Program-made: the position numbers and the translations under genes | Shown here: piece by piece, positions 1-10,815 of the stretch | Position numbering within the stretch: position 1 is the first letter of the stretch | Layout: each line of letters starts with the position of its first letter | The notes under the pieces: generated by a model | Database searches by the model: none | The model's input: the letters and a program-made list of their open reading frames with translations, nothing else | What the model was told of the DNA's origin: nothing | Assembly (NCBI GenBank): GCA_905221605.1 | Contig: CAJNDS010001180.1 | Span: forward strand, 124,001 to 188,000 | Origin: Symbiodinium natans | Lineage: Eukaryota; Sar; Dinophyceae; Suessiales; Symbiodiniaceae | Length of the DNA: 64,000 nucleotides | Direction: 5' to 3'

Positions 1-65
1 GAAGGGGAAATTCCGAGGGCGGTTGGGAGCAACCTTCGCACTCTGTGCGCTCCGTAGAGTTGCAG

Positions 66-141
66 CCCTAAACCCTAAACCCTAAACCCTAAACCCTAAA
101 CCCTAAACCCTAAACCCTAAACCCTAACCCTAAACCCTAAA
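66..141. repeat. Interstitial telomeric array, C strand (~10 units)
   Basis: Almost perfect CCCTAAA heptamers with one CCCTAA variant near the end. The orientation would fit a left chromosome end, but 65 bases of non-telomeric sequence precede it and similar arrays recur through 56 kb, so it is interstitial. Confidence 0.97.
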
Positions 142-749
142 TTGCCATTCGGAGTTGGCGTTCGGTCCATTGGGCGCTCCAAGGCTCGGCTTCATTTTCA
201 TCAACTTTTTTTGGATATCCTTGGTTTCACAGAATGTTCTCTTTCTTGCACGCTTAGGCGCCTTCTTGCGCACAACTGAAGTCTTCCGCAAGGCTAAGTG
301 TGCGGGTCATGCTAGATGCGGCCTGGTCTTGTGGTTCAGAGCCGTGCCGCTTTTCAGCCTTGCGCTATGAGGCATCCGAAAAGAAACCCACATCACAGAA
401 CCACTGGCAGAACGATGCAGAACGCAAGGGGCCATGTTCCCTGCCTTGGGGCAGGCGGCTTTCTTGAAGTATGCCTTCTTGCCCACACCGATGCCAGGGT
501 GCCAGGGGCTGCAATAGTAATTCTGAGAATCTTAGGGTTCCTTTTCACATGGGAAGTTCATGGGGCAACTCCTTAGCTTGTTGCCGTGCATGTCCGACTT
601 GAGAATTCCGACTTGTTCCGAACGCTGGCTTCGGAAGCATTGGAACATCTGCCAGTCGAGGCATAAGACAACCTGAGCCCAGGCTCATCACATCAAATGC
701 TCAGCATGCGGATACTCCCCAGGAAAAGGTGGCCCATGCGACATCATGC
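142..749. other. Stretch without a supported gene
   Basis: Mixed-composition sequence with only short open frames. None has a convincing pairing of splice acceptor, protein-like composition and stop or donor. It runs up to the AT-rich mitochondrial insertion. Confidence 0.5.
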
Positions 750-1470
750 TTGTATTAACATTACCCATCTTATCTGGTAATTACGCTTCTTTTGATGTTG
801 GGTGATCTTCATTCTAATGCACTTGTTTGATCCTTATTTGGACCCTATATTCTATCAACATGTATTTTGCTTTTTTGATCAGAAGTTAGAATCTTAATAT
901 TTCCATTCGGGATCGATTCCCCAAAAGCTTCTGGGATTTGACAATAAATAATCTTTGGCAACCAATCAACTTCTTGGAAGTCTTGTTTGGGGGAATCATG
1001 TGTATACTGCAGGTTTAGAACGTGATACAAGAGCTGATTTTTGCAGGAGTTACAATTTTAATATCCTTACCAGCTGGTACTCAAACCAACTATTGCTTTT
1101 TACATATCTTGAAAATCCAACATTACTACACCTTAGAAGTAGTTCCGTCTTCTTTTTCCTTAATGTAATGTCAATGTTTACTGTAGGTGTTTCTACAGGA
1201 AGAAGGCTTAAATGCTGCAGTAGATCTAGAATTACACTATACATACAATGTTGTAGCACATCTTCATTTTGTTCTTTCTTTAGGAGCTTTAGTTTCTATC
1301 TTCTCTGGAATAGTTGCAGGAGAAAACATTGTTGGTACTAAGAAATAATTACTTTCATCCTGTAGTACACTTTCTCTTTTTCATCTACATTTAGTATATT
1401 TTGGTATTCTTCTTACCCGTTTCCCAATGCATTTCTTTGGATTTGATTTTATGCCAAGAATCCCATCCTG
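750..1470 (+). pseudogene. cox1: Nuclear copy of mitochondrial cox1 (NUMT), decayed
   Basis: An AT-rich island in GC-richer DNA. Translating it while switching frame recovers, in order, pieces of cytochrome c oxidase subunit I: LTLPILSG, GDLHSNAL, DPIFYQHVF, ILIFPFGI, LVWGNHVYTAGLERDTRA, YLENPTLLHLRSS, VAHLHFVLSLGALVS and FPMHFFGFDFMPRIP. The HLH of VAHLHFVLS is the segment that carries two haem-ligand histidines in COX1, and FPMHF is the conserved loop near the C-terminal helices. About 240 codons of a roughly 500-codon gene are covered, so it is the 3' half. At least four frame changes and an in-frame TAA after VGTKK rule out expression here. Mitochondrial DNA inserted into nuclear chromosomes is common; the divergent alveolate-like COX1 wording points to the host's own mitochondrion. 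Confidence 0.9.
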
Positions 1471-1763
1471 GAATTCCCTGCCATCTATTGGATCAGGCCT
1501 CGGACACCTTGTACAGAGACCACCCCCCCCCCCCCAATTCCTTGTGATTCCCCTTATGCACTCCCCCAAAACCCCCCAAAACCCCCCAAAACCCCCCAAA
1601 ACCTCCCCCCGAAATTCCCCGAAACCCATTCTTGGGATTCTCCGTACGAACTTCCCATGTCTTCGCCGAGCTGAGGCACTGGTCCTGGCATGGGCGAACT
1701 GCACTGGCAGCGCTTCGGGGAGCCCGCCCACCCAGGGGATTCAGGGGTGCCACCGGGCGACTC
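1471..1763. other. C-rich stretch after the cox1 copy
   Basis: Holds a pure C run near 1527-1539 and a decamer array at 1563-1602. Open frames on both strands follow the low-complexity sequence and are not credible genes. Confidence 0.5.
1563..1602. repeat. CCCCCCAAAA decamer tandem repeat (4 units)
   Basis: Four near-perfect units of C6A4. The word resembles C4A4 ciliate telomere sequence but is 10 bp long and local to this spot. Confidence 0.85.
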
Positions 1764-1812
1764 TTTAGGGTTTAGGGTTTAGGGTTTAGGGTTTAGGGTT
1801 TAGGGTTTAGGG
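1764..1812. repeat. Interstitial telomeric array, G strand (7 units)
   Basis: Exactly seven perfect TTTAGGG units. Confidence 0.98.
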
Positions 1813-1977
1813 TCTGCTCCACAGAGAATTGTTCCGTAAGGGGAACCTGCGTGCTGTAGAGGGAGGCTCAACTCTTTGATTGCCCAGATGCTCTTGCTGT
1901 CCGTGGCCCCGATGTGCTTGAGCTTCGCGCCGCGATCTCAGCCCTGCCTCAGAAGCCCGCTTGCCGTTGCGAAGGAA

Positions 1978-2000
1978 CCCTAAACCCTAAACCCTAAACC
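1978..2000. repeat. Interstitial telomeric array, C strand (3 units)
   Basis: Three CCCTAAA units directly after a GC-rich segment (1869-1977) that could be an exon, but whose frame cannot be chosen. Confidence 0.9.
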
Positions 2001-2966
2001 TTATACTGCCTGGGGTGCACCTGTTTCATGAGGAGGTTTGGTCAGCGAAGAGCTCAGCTGCTTACAACGAGGCTTTGGCAACGTTGAACAGTCAGCCAGC
2101 TGCATGTGCTGCCTATCCAGCGCTTTCCCACGTTCGGGGCTAACCGGTTTGGGATGCGTCACGCAAGCCATTCTGAGAGCCTATTCTGGGCAGCATCTCT
2201 GTTTGCCTCAGCATATCGAAACATGTGGCATGTCTTATTCTTGTGCCCTAACATGTCTTCACCACTCGCCGGTCATGCTGTCGCGGACGGGCAGTGCAAC
2301 ATGCAAGTTTCTCTCACACCATTCCAGCACCATCCACGCTGCTGCGTTTAAGTTGAGTGCCGCTCTCCAATGGCCGGAATGCCCAGCACTGACCAGGGAA
2401 GCTTCAACTGCTCCGGCTACCTTGGCCCTGCCGATTGCTGCATAGCGGCCTTATGGCCCAGTGCAAGAAACCTCGCAAAGCCAGAACGTTGTCCCTGCAA
2501 CTCTTCTCCTATTTCACACATCTGAGAATCTGAGAAGCCCGTCCAGAAGAGGGTTTGTTTAAAACCCTCTTAAAAACCCCTTAAAAAAAACACTCTTCTG
2601 AGAATCTGAGAGGCCGGCCATGCCTTGCTGAAACTTGCAAGCCTCATATAGGGGGTCGGAGTAATTACTACTACCGTCCCCTGATGGTCCCTGTATAAAG
2701 ATACTAGAAGAACCTCCCAAACCCTATTTCTGTAATTATTAAGGCTTATTAAAGATACTAGAAGAACCTCCCAAACCCTATTTCTCCACTTTTTAAGGCT
2801 TATGAAAGGCCTCTACAATTCTTGAGGCAAAGGCTTCTGTCTTTCCGAGGCTCGGCGGAGCTCTCTCCGTGGCACACTTCTCGGCCAAAGTGAATGAGGC
2901 CCGGGGGGGAAACTTGAGGTACTTCAGAGGCTTGGGAGGGGACGATGTCTCTTGGGGTTGAATTCA
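2001..2966. other. Stretch without a supported gene
   Basis: Contains a duplicated word TCTGAGAATCTGAGA (about 2521 and 2600) and the 54-bp tandem duplication listed separately. The open frame at 2038-2445 has no supporting signal. Confidence 0.45.
2697..2804. repeat. 54-bp tandem duplication
   Basis: Two adjacent copies beginning AAAGATACTAGAAGAACCTC. They differ only in a short T-rich patch near the end of each unit. Confidence 0.9.
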
Positions 2967-3006
2967 CCCTAAACCCTAAACCCTAAACCCTAAACCCTAA
3001 ACCCTA
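2967..3006. repeat. Interstitial telomeric array, C strand (~5.5 units)
   Basis: Perfect CCCTAAA units lying just upstream of the acceptor of the exon at 3060. Confidence 0.97.
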
Positions 3007-3059
3007 GTTGTATCCATCAAGGTCCTAAACTTCCCGGCCATTCTGTTCATGCCCTCCAG

Positions 3060-3269
3060 GTGCGCGCTTTGGAGTTCGAGCGGGCTGGGCAAAATCGGTG
3101 GTTCCTGCGCCTCCTGCAGGCAAGGGGCGACTTTGCACGTATTCGATTCCTCGTTTGGGCAGCACGGACTGCCAAGTTTTTTCTCGGCTTTCAGAAAACA
3201 CATGCAAAGGCGGATGTTGAGGACTTCCGACTGCTGGAGGGTGCTTCTATAGGGTTGAACGCGCTGTAG
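3060..3269 (+). CDS. Terminal exon, unknown protein
   Basis: An open frame of 69 codons follows a CCCTCCAG acceptor (AG at 3058-3059) and ends in TAG. The translation is protein-like, rich in aromatic and basic residues (RWFLRLLQARGDFARIRF, then FRLLEGASIGLNAL), and matches no family I can name. A C-strand heptamer array sits about 55 bp upstream, inside the presumed intron. There is no ATG near the start, so this should be the 3' exon of a gene whose earlier exons are not identified. The frame on the other strand looks like a shadow. Confidence 0.5.
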   Translation: MRALEFERAGQNRWFLRLLQARGDFARIRFLVWAARTAKFFLGFQKTHAKADVEDFRLLEGASIGLNAL

Positions 3270-3439
3270 AGTGAGTGATGCTGGAGGCTCAAGTTAGCAT
3301 TTCAGAGGGTTCTCCAAGTTTCTCCAACTTTCTTCGGCCGGACCTTGAAATCCTGGGAGGTCTGCAGTGCGGTGACTGGCATGTCCAGCTTCGTCCTGTT
3401 CCTTCGGCTCTGCCTGGATCAGAAGGTGGTCCGGGTCCG

Positions 3440-3508
3440 AAACCCTAAACCCAAAACCCCCTAAACCCTAAACCCTAAAGCCCTAAACCCTAAACCCTAA
3501 ACCCTAAC
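3440..3508. repeat. Interstitial telomeric array, C strand, imperfect
   Basis: CCCTAAA with inserted bases (CCCCCTAAA, AAAGCCCTAAA). Confidence 0.93.
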
Positions 3509-5262
3509 CGTCCCGTGAGCCTCATGGGCCTCATACATCTCATGACTCCTTGCCTCAGGAGCGAGTTGGGAAGTGAGCGCAGAGCCTTCAAAGGATCGGG
3601 TGTGCAAAGCTCACTTCGATAGACAGGTCCCTGCCAGTACATCGTACGTATCGTTTCGACAGTGATGCCACAGTAGTCTTTTTTCTAGAAGGGCGTGGGA
3701 TCTGAAGCAGGTTGTTCCATAAATGTTCCAATGAGCTGCTACAGAGGAGCCTTGATGATGAGGGTACATCTGCGATGGTGAGATGGGCGCTGTAAGAACC
3801 TGTTGGCTCATGCAGGGCTCCTCGTAATCCCGTGGGGAGACACGATTGTAGCTTCCGTTCTTTGCAGTGCCGCACAGGCATTGGAGTCGCCCTTTGCGCG
3901 CAAGCTTTTTTCCGAAAGCTGTTCTCCCATGCTGGTATTGGCACTAGTTGGTCCGTGCTGTAGAGGCTGCTGACTCAACCAGTATACCCTAAGCCGACAT
4001 CACAGCTGCTAGCCGCAGAATGCTTAGCTTGCGAGCTGTTGAAATCTACAGGTTCTCTTTCGATGTGCCTCAAGCTTGAGCCGATTAGGCCCGCGAGCCC
4101 CAAAGAATCTCCGCTCCATGTGGGGCGCGCACGTCAGCGCAAGCCGTGGCATGTGGAGCAGTGGGAGGGAGGTCCCTTTCACGCTGAGGGCTCCATGGCC
4201 TGAAGCAAAACGACTTAAAAGCCACACAAAAGCCACGTTCCTTAAAGGGACCTCCTGGTAAAGTGTAGAATGGAAGCACCAGTCGCGAGAGGATAAAAAG
4301 TTGCCCGAACCAGGCAGCAAGGGAATCCGCCTGCGCAGGCCTGAACCATCCCGTGTATACCCTGAGTTTGTTTTGCGAGAACTTCGAACTTTTGGGCAAC
4401 CGAACGCAAGAAGCAGATGTCATCCGCATGAACAGCTGTGCTTGTGTCAAGTACCCCCCCACCCCCCAGGGGCCATGTCCGAGCCCGAGAAGCTCCATGA
4501 GTGGGACGAGCCACGGCCTAAAGGCAAACAGGATCGAAAAGAGCGGCCAAGAGTGAGAGCATTTTAGTGAACATTTTGCTGAGCGCGCTTCTGCGAAGGG
4601 CTGACGTGATCGCTTGAAGCCGAGGATGGAATCATTCGTTCGAAGCCAGGGCGAGAAGTGTTAGAAGTTGTGTTCACCGATGTGTCAGAAAGTTTGTACA
4701 TTCACTCACACGATACTATCGTTTAGGGCTAGCGTAGTGCGAGACCCGTCTACTGCTTCTTCCTAGGCTGCAGGTTCTGCAGAAGAGCGATGATGAGGAG
4801 CACGTTAGACTGTGCAAGGGCTTCGTTGTGTTCAGCGGAAAGTGCTACATTCACGTTTCAGCGTACCATGGGATGCCGGAGTATGGACCGGCAAAGACCT
4901 CAATTTTGCGGCGTGGCTGCTTTTGGGCCTTGGTCTGTTTGGCACGATAGTGGGGGTGGCCTGTCAGCTGGGAGATGATTCCTTGCTCAAGGGTTTAGGG
5001 TTTGGGGATTGAAACGCATCTCTGAGGACCCTATGGCTGGCAAGCGCCAGAAAAATCGTACTGGGAAGAAGAAGACCGTCAAGAGGCTCAGTTTTACAAC
5101 ATGCCTCCATCAACAAGATAGCAGCATGACATCATCCCCCTAAAGATTCACCTGCTGGAAAGGGATCTGCAGTGTCTCGGATGCAGCACTTTTTGCCAGG
5201 ATCATCGCCTCACGATCCTTGTATAGAGATTGTAGTTTACATAGTTTGCAGCATCTCTCTGC
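3509..5262. other. Stretch without a supported gene
   Basis: Opposed open frames overlap at 3588-3944 and 4024-4567, but neither strand shows a clear splice or start context. A lone heptamer-like word lies near 4994-5010. Unrecognised exons may be hidden here. Confidence 0.4.
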
Positions 5263-5367
5263 ATGACATTGCCCGGTGAGAAGAAAGGCGACTCTGGAGT
5301 GTGCAGGCTGGTTCTTCGGCCACAGGACCTCGAGATTGAGAGTGTCGAGTTCCCAGAATCATCCAAA
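5263..5367 (+). CDS. Possible 5' exon, unknown protein
   Basis: ATG at 5263 opens 35 protein-like codons (MTLPGEKKGDSGVCRLVLRP, then DLEIESVEFPESSK) that end where a single GGGTTTAGGG begins. A GTTTAG donor would sit at the junction. The charged, soluble-looking peptide matches no family I know. The frame runs on to 5475, but the later part contains heptamer-derived codons and is probably intron. Confidence 0.45.
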
Positions 5368-5537
5368 GGGTTTAGGGCCCTCGGGTATACTCGGAGATGT
5401 TTAGGGTTTGCGGTTTTCGGGCAGAATCATTGTGAGCAAAGCACAGTGTATAGGGCCTTCGGCCGAAGTTTGTGAGCTCTGCTTGCAAGAGGTGCATGAA
5501 GTGCAGAGTCCTTGCTGCTTTGAGTGGTGTGAGGGAA

Positions 5538-5594
5538 ACCCTAAACCTTATAAACCCCTAAACCCTAAACCCTAAACCCTAAACCCTAAACCCT
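5538..5594. repeat. Interstitial telomeric array, C strand
   Basis: About seven CCCTAAA units; the first are irregular (CCTTATAAACCCCTAAA). Confidence 0.95.
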
Positions 5595-5743
5595 GCATAT
5601 TCGTCAGGAAGTTGAGGTTTTGTCAGCATCCCGGCCTGCAAGTCCTCCAAACTGTTCTGAAAGCACAAGGCCACCCGGGAGGATGCCACCGCGGCTTCGC
5701 CATCGCCTTGGCTGCTCTCTTTTGCTTTCGAAGTGCAAAGAAA

Positions 5744-5817
5744 CCCTAAACCCTCAACCCTGAACCCTAAACCCCTAAACCCCTAAACCCTAAACCCTAA
5801 ACCCTAAACCCTAAACC
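5744..5817. repeat. Interstitial telomeric array, C strand
   Basis: About ten units, including CCCTCAA, CCCTGAA and CCCCTAAA variants. Confidence 0.95.
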
Positions 5818-6242
5818 CACGCCTTGGGGTTGCTTCGGTTGTGGGTTCGGAATGGGTTTGTAGTACGGCTGGTGCAATCCCAGCGCCTCATACAGCCCTA
5901 GTCTAAGGAATCGAGACCATGTTTCTCAGCGCGAGCTGACCTCAATTGTGCTTCCTGTGCACCTATCCTGAGCCCTGCTGACACTGCACCCGGCAGCAAG
6001 ATTCGGGGTTCCGGAGAATGCTGCAACACTGCACATACCTCAGCAACTCCCAAACTGCTTTCTGAAGCAGAAAACAATTACCCTAAACCCTTAAAACCCT
6101 ATGAACCCTGCCCACCCCCCCCCCCCCCCCCAAGCACCCCAGAATCCCAGAGCGGACATGTAAAGCAGACGGCCGTTTCAGCCAGCAACTGCAACGTATC
6201 CCTCGGCACCGAAGATTTCCTGTGACGCCCCCGCTGCATGAC

Positions 6243-6419
6243 ACTACTTGGAGGTTCATGGCTACTTATAACCCCAACTAGAGCTGCACTTATAAGTCCC
6301 CCAAGTCCCCTAGAAGTAGGTGACAAGTACAGTCAGAAAATGGGGCCCCCGAAGCCCTCTAGAAGTAGGCTAGAAGTACAGTTAGAGTTGGGGGTATAAG
6401 CCTTGAACCTCCAAGTAGG
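6243..6419. mobile_element. Short inverted-repeat element (MITE-like)
   Basis: The left end CTACTTGGAGGTTCA and the right end TGAACCTCCAAGTAG are inverse complements. The similarity continues inward through CTTATA/TATAAG and the CCCC/GGGG tract, giving arms of about 30 bp. No coding capacity. A clear target-site duplication is not visible. Confidence 0.7.
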
Positions 6420-7168
6420 GGATCCTCAGGTCGACCTCATCGACAGCGCCGGCGGCCATTCCGGGCCCAGGCCCGCTTTTTGGGGGCAAGCTGGAGCTCA
6501 GATGATAAACATGAGGCCTCACCACCCTAAACCCTGAACCCTAAGGTAGCTTCAAGGAGCAAGGCCCTTCTTGACTCTCTAGACATCCTATCGAATTTGG
6601 TGGGAGCTGCAATAAACTAGATCCTTCGCAACAACTCGTCTGCACTTGCAAAAAGAAGAAGGCCCATGCCATGCCGCACCTGAAAAGCCCAGCGTACTCT
6701 GGGGGTCGTCCCTTCTGGTCGCTATTTGTCAAGAATTACTAGAATACCCAAGTATGCAGGCCCCGAAATTATCCCTCCCTTGTTCGAAAACCCTTCGGCA
6801 GGTTCCAAAGACTACAAGGAGGCTGGCCAAGATTTTCGGGATATCCTGGAATCTTCAGTTGGGCTTTGACAAAGGCCTGACGTGGTAATGCCAGTCAGTA
6901 CTAGTCGATGAATCCCCCATCTGGGCTCGTGGAAACGTGCTGCGCGAGCCGAAAGTTGATTTTTCAGCTGTTCGGAGAGCTCCCACGTCACATGACCTGA
7001 GACTCAACCCCATCCACCGTGTCAGTGCTCAGCCCTGAAACACCTCCCCCATAGCGTCCAGGCCACAATAGGACGCTGAGCTACCAAATCACAGTCGCCC
7101 TGTAGCCAGTCCAGCTCTAGTCAAGTCTGCCAGTACAAGCCCAACCCAATACCTGAATTGCTCCACAG

Positions 7169-7367
7169 TGTGCTCTCCCAGAGCATGGAGGCCGTAAACA
7201 ACCTGCTGAGCATGGTAGAAGGCGTCCAGATCAACCAGGCACGGGCAACACTTTTGGTCGTTCAGGGTCATGGAAGTCAGCTTGTTTCTCGTCGGGGTTC
7301 CAAAGGTTCTTCACGCTCTTGTCGAAGCCATCCTGAGGGGAGGGCGGGGAGGGGGCTAGAGCCTTGA
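7169..7367 (+). CDS. Candidate terminal exon, unknown protein
   Basis: Follows a CTCCACAG acceptor and reads VLSQSMEAVNNLLSMVEGVQ, then a basic, Ser/Arg-rich tail and a TGA. The first 30 residues look helical. An opposing frame at 7089-7271 is also protein-like, so the strand is uncertain. Confidence 0.33.
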
Positions 7368-8387
7368 GCTCGAATTTGGAGTGCACCACAACCGGTGCAG
7401 ATCTGTGGCAGGTCGAGTACTGCTTGTCGCGCTACTTGGAGCAAGGACTTCTCGAGGGTGCGTGTTCTTCAATGCACGCCTTGCTCGGAACACTTACCTC
7501 CTGTAACCCCCCTACATGACCCGATAGAACCCATCGAAATGATTTGTTGCAAGGGCCCCCGCAAACATCCACCAACCCCCACCCCACCACTCCCCCGCAC
7601 CCCCCCCCCTCCCCTCCCCAATTGTCAAGGCTATTTTGTGAGCCCGTGAGGAATGACTCTGGAAACGGCTGCAGGCCTCGCTTTCAACGACCTGGAGAGC
7701 ACAGGCCCCTCCAGAGGGACTTGGGTTCTGGGGTGAGCGGGGGGGGTACTGTATATCCCCGAACCCGGAGCTCGAAGTCCTTAACCCTACACCTCGAAGT
7801 TGGGGGGGTGCAGGGGTTGGGAGTTGCTTTCGAGCTCGGAGGTTCGGCCAGCCTTCAGGTCATGGTGCAGGGATATCGGGGACCCTGGTTGGGACCCTGG
7901 TTGGGATGCTGACTGTCTCAGGGAGCCTCCTGTGCCAACCACCCCACGTCAAAATCCGGGCACTTTCAATCCACTGCAGGCGGGGGAAGAGAGCAAAAGC
8001 AACGGTAGAAAGCCTGGACCAAGCAAAGGACGACCGGCCGGTCAACAGAACACCCAGTGTCGTGCTCAGCTTCTGCCTCTTTAGCTGCCGAGGGCTGCTC
8101 AAGCCTGTCAAGTTGTTGCATACATGTTGCCTGACAGTGCCTGACACAGCTTGGATGGGCTGTCGGTACGTTCACTGTAGCATGTGCTTTGTGGCGAAGG
8201 TGCTAGTTCAGGCAACTACTACACTTCCCGAGACCCGATGTACCAGTCATGCATCGGCTGTTGGGGACGCTGCGTATTGCAACCGACTCGTAAAACCCCA
8301 CAAAAAAAACCCGAGAATGATGACTCAGCTACCTGTCTAGGTCGGCGATCCCAAGCACAGATGCCCTGCTGCAATCATGGTTGAGGG

Positions 8388-8416
8388 TTTAGGGTTTAGG
8401 GTTTAGGGTTTAGGGG
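8388..8416. repeat. Interstitial telomeric array, G strand (4 units)
   Basis: Four TTTAGGG units. Confidence 0.95.
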
Positions 8417-8872
8417 TGGCTTCTTTCTCCGAAGTTCGGTGGGAGTTGGTGTTTCAGATGTGTTGGCGGATTCGCCCGCAAGGTGTGGGTTCACTCCCTA
8501 CCCCTAGTGATGTTTCGGATTCTTTTGGGTGCCTGTAAGGTTCCAGTTCTGACCGCCAGGTTTTGCAAAAAGGGCTGCACAATTCCACACCCCACACTCT
8601 CCCCTATAAAAGGCCCTGCCCATGCGTTGACTTCGACGCCCAAAATGGGCCTGCGCCGTTGTGTATGCAGGAATGCGTAAGAACACCATCACGAACAGTA
8701 CTATTAGTTGCCAGTTCCGAGGAAGATGCGAACAACATTTCATACTTTTCATATACAAGCAAAGTTGCAGATAAATGGGTAGGACAAATGCCCAGACTTG
8801 CAATGTTCAACAAAAAGTAGCAACAATGGCAGCACATGGCAACCTGCACCTTGGTGCAACGCGCTCGCTCAG

Positions 8873-8950
8873 GCGGCAGCAGCAGCTGGAGCAAGTGAGG
8901 AGAATGCCGAGGAGATTCTTGCGCAGCTTCAACCCAAAGTTCAACTGAAG
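8873..8950 (+). CDS. Internal exon, unknown protein
   Basis: Twenty-six codons lie between CTCAG (8871-8872) and a GTTGCT donor (8951). They read as an Ala-rich stretch followed by ASEENAEEILAQLQPKVQLK, strongly protein-like and probably helical. The exon length is a multiple of three. No other exon of this gene is assigned with confidence. A small C-strand array begins about 120 bp downstream, after another possible GTGAACCC donor. Confidence 0.5.
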
Positions 8951-9072
8951 GTTGCTAAGCCACCTCTCTTTTTGCTTTCCTTTAATGTTGGCTCCATCAG
9001 AGCATTGAGAGGAGGAGGAGGAGGAAATGGAATTTGCAGACCCTCCAGATCTTCCTGTCTGAGCCTCAGGTG

Positions 9073-9092
9073 AACCCTAAACCCTAAACCCG
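9073..9092. repeat. Short telomeric array, C strand
   Basis: Nearly three units right after CTCAGGTGAA, a donor-like junction. Confidence 0.85.
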
Positions 9093-9177
9093 AAACGTTG
9101 AGGAGGTTGAGCGCTTGGGTGGCAAGGCTGGCTGGAGCTTGCGGTGCCAAGGCTTGAGGCAGTCTTCAGGCTTGGGA

Positions 9178-9530
9178 CGTTCAGATATCACAAAGATCAG
9201 GAAACAATGAAAAAATGTCAGAACATAGTATGCCGTAGGATAGCGTATGTTGGTACATGGGGCTATAGTAGACTATTTTTCAACATAGAAAATGGACTAG
9301 TATCATATGAACACAACATAAACGTGGTATGGTGCTATATGGTAGCCTGCGACATAATATGATATTCAACATGTGTGTAAATGGATGTGTGTATATATAT
9401 ATATATAGTGATTAGTTATTTCTTATTTATGTATTATTTGCTTAGAGAATCTAACATGAGATACTGCGATAGATATCGTATGATACATTATATTTCAAGT
9501 CGAAACATGCAGATAAAACCACAAAACACC
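9178..9530. other. AT-rich island, unexplained
   Basis: An abrupt AT-rich block with recurring ATAGTATG and CATATGG-like words and a (TA)n run near 9394-9406. It gave no recognisable mitochondrial or plastid protein in any frame I read. Confidence 0.5.
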
Positions 9531-9862
9531 TTCCACTCTGCATTGGGCTGCAACACCGGGGTCCCCCCCAACTGTGTGCGTCTTGCACTGAGGAGCTGCA
9601 TCCGCAAGAGAGACGACCACCCATCCCAGTGACACCGGAAGGATGGAAGGTGCATCGAGGGTGCAGGATGCTACTCTAGGGCCTAGGGGTCGGAATCGTT
9701 ACTAGTAGGTTCCCTTTGTAATTCTACTATAATACCCCCCCCCCCCCCAAAAAAAAAAAAAATATTTTAATTATTAAGGGCCCTATAACGGCGATTCAGT
9801 TGGGACAGGCCATTAGCCATTATGCTTTGAGTTCGGGGCCTCTTGCTGAACAAACACCTGGG

Positions 9863-10111
9863 CTACGACCATTCCAAAATTGGGTTAGCCTCGTCAAATG
9901 GCTGCGCTTTGGGGACTTCAAGCCCCGAATGTGCATCGTTGTACTCTTTGGCAAACACTGGCCGGCTCGAGCTAGGGGAAGGCGCCACTCTGGACTTTCG
10001 CAAATGCTTTTCCAGCTGAGCAGATGTAACTTCTGACTCCCGCTTCCTGTGGCAAGACTTACAACTTACCAGCATCGCAACCGCCCTGCCAAGCGCCTCA
10101 GCAATCGCCAT
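9863..10111 (-). CDS. Candidate small protein with Cys/His-rich segment
   Basis: On the minus strand, an ATG at 10111 opens 82 codons: MAIAEALGRAVAMLVSCKSC, then HRKRESE and a basic stretch, a Ser/Pro-rich linker, and a TGA-ended tail. CKSCHRKR followed by a later His recalls a zinc-binding knuckle but does not complete a known motif. A plus-strand frame (9800-10036) overlaps it. Function unknown. Confidence 0.35.
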   Translation of the reverse strand: MAIAEALGRAVAMLVSCKSCHRKRESEVTSAQLEKHLRKSRVAPSPSSSRPVFAKEYNDAHSGLEVPKAQPFDEANPILEWS

Positions 10112-10167
10112 GCCCGAGAAACTGGAGAAGGATCCCTATGGCTCCTTGGTCTCCACATGAGCCCCGA

Positions 10168-10216
10168 AAGGGTTAGGGTTTAGGGTTTGGGGTTTGGGGT
10201 TTAGGGTTTAGGGCTT
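10168..10216. repeat. Telomeric array, G strand, imperfect
   Basis: About seven units with TTTGGGG variants. Confidence 0.93.
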
Positions 10217-10362
10217 AGACTCAAGCCCGATTCCGGCAAAGGCGGCCAAGGCTCAAGGGCGGAAGCTCAACTACCCAACCCGCAAAGCCCTAAGAAGAGA
10301 ACTCGGGAACTGCCAAAAGCCTACAGAAGCCTACAAAGAAAGCCGACAGAGCCCCGCCAAAA

Positions 10363-10449
10363 CTCTAAACCCTTAACCCTTAACCCCTAGCCCTGAGCCC
10401 TAAACCCTAAACCCTAAACCCTAAACCCTAAACCCTAAACCCTAAACCT
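10363..10449. repeat. Telomeric array, C strand
   Basis: Irregular at the start (CCCTTAACCCTTAACCCC), then eight perfect CCCTAAA units. Confidence 0.95.
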
Positions 10450-10569
10450 GCGCCGGGGGAAGAGGGCAGCTCAGCTCAGGTCTGAAGCCTGGGAAGCAGG
10501 GCACCGCCGGAGGTCACAGCGGCGCCCGCGGGAAGCTTGCGCAGCCCCCCAGGCCGACTCTCCAAAAGA

Positions 10570-10815
10570 GGGGTTTAAGGGGTTTAGGGGTTTAGGGTTT
10601 AGGGTTTAGGGTTTAGGGTTTAGGGGTTTAGGGGTTTAGGGGTTAGGGTTTAGGGGTTTGGGGTTTAGGGGTTTAGGGTTTAGGGTTTAGGTTTAGGGGT
10701 TTTGGGGTTTGCAAAAAGGATTTAGGGTTTAGGGATTAGAGGTTTAGAGGTGCAGAGGTTTAGAGGTTTAGGGTTTAGGGTTTTTGGGTGTATATCAGGT
10801 TTAGAGTTTAGGGTC
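10570..10815. repeat. Long decayed telomeric array, G strand (~245 bp)
   Basis: TTTAGGG, TTTAGGGG and TTTGGGG units drift to TTTAGAGG towards the right end. It lies 120 bp after a C-strand array, so the two face each other tail to tail (C then G). Confidence 0.93.

Larger units (their letters stand above)
5820..8387. other. Region with little recognisable coding sequence
   Basis: Includes decayed heptamers (6081-6110, 6523-6544), a poly-C run (6115-6132), a 177-bp inverted-repeat element (6243-6419), a weak frame at 6646-6888 (80 codons, unknown) and a weak frame at 7906-8340 (144 codons, unknown). Apart from the candidate exon at 7169-7367 I cannot support a gene. Confidence 0.4.

Noticed and set aside
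66-141. True chromosome end
   Set aside because: The array does not reach the sequence end and similar arrays of both orientations recur throughout.
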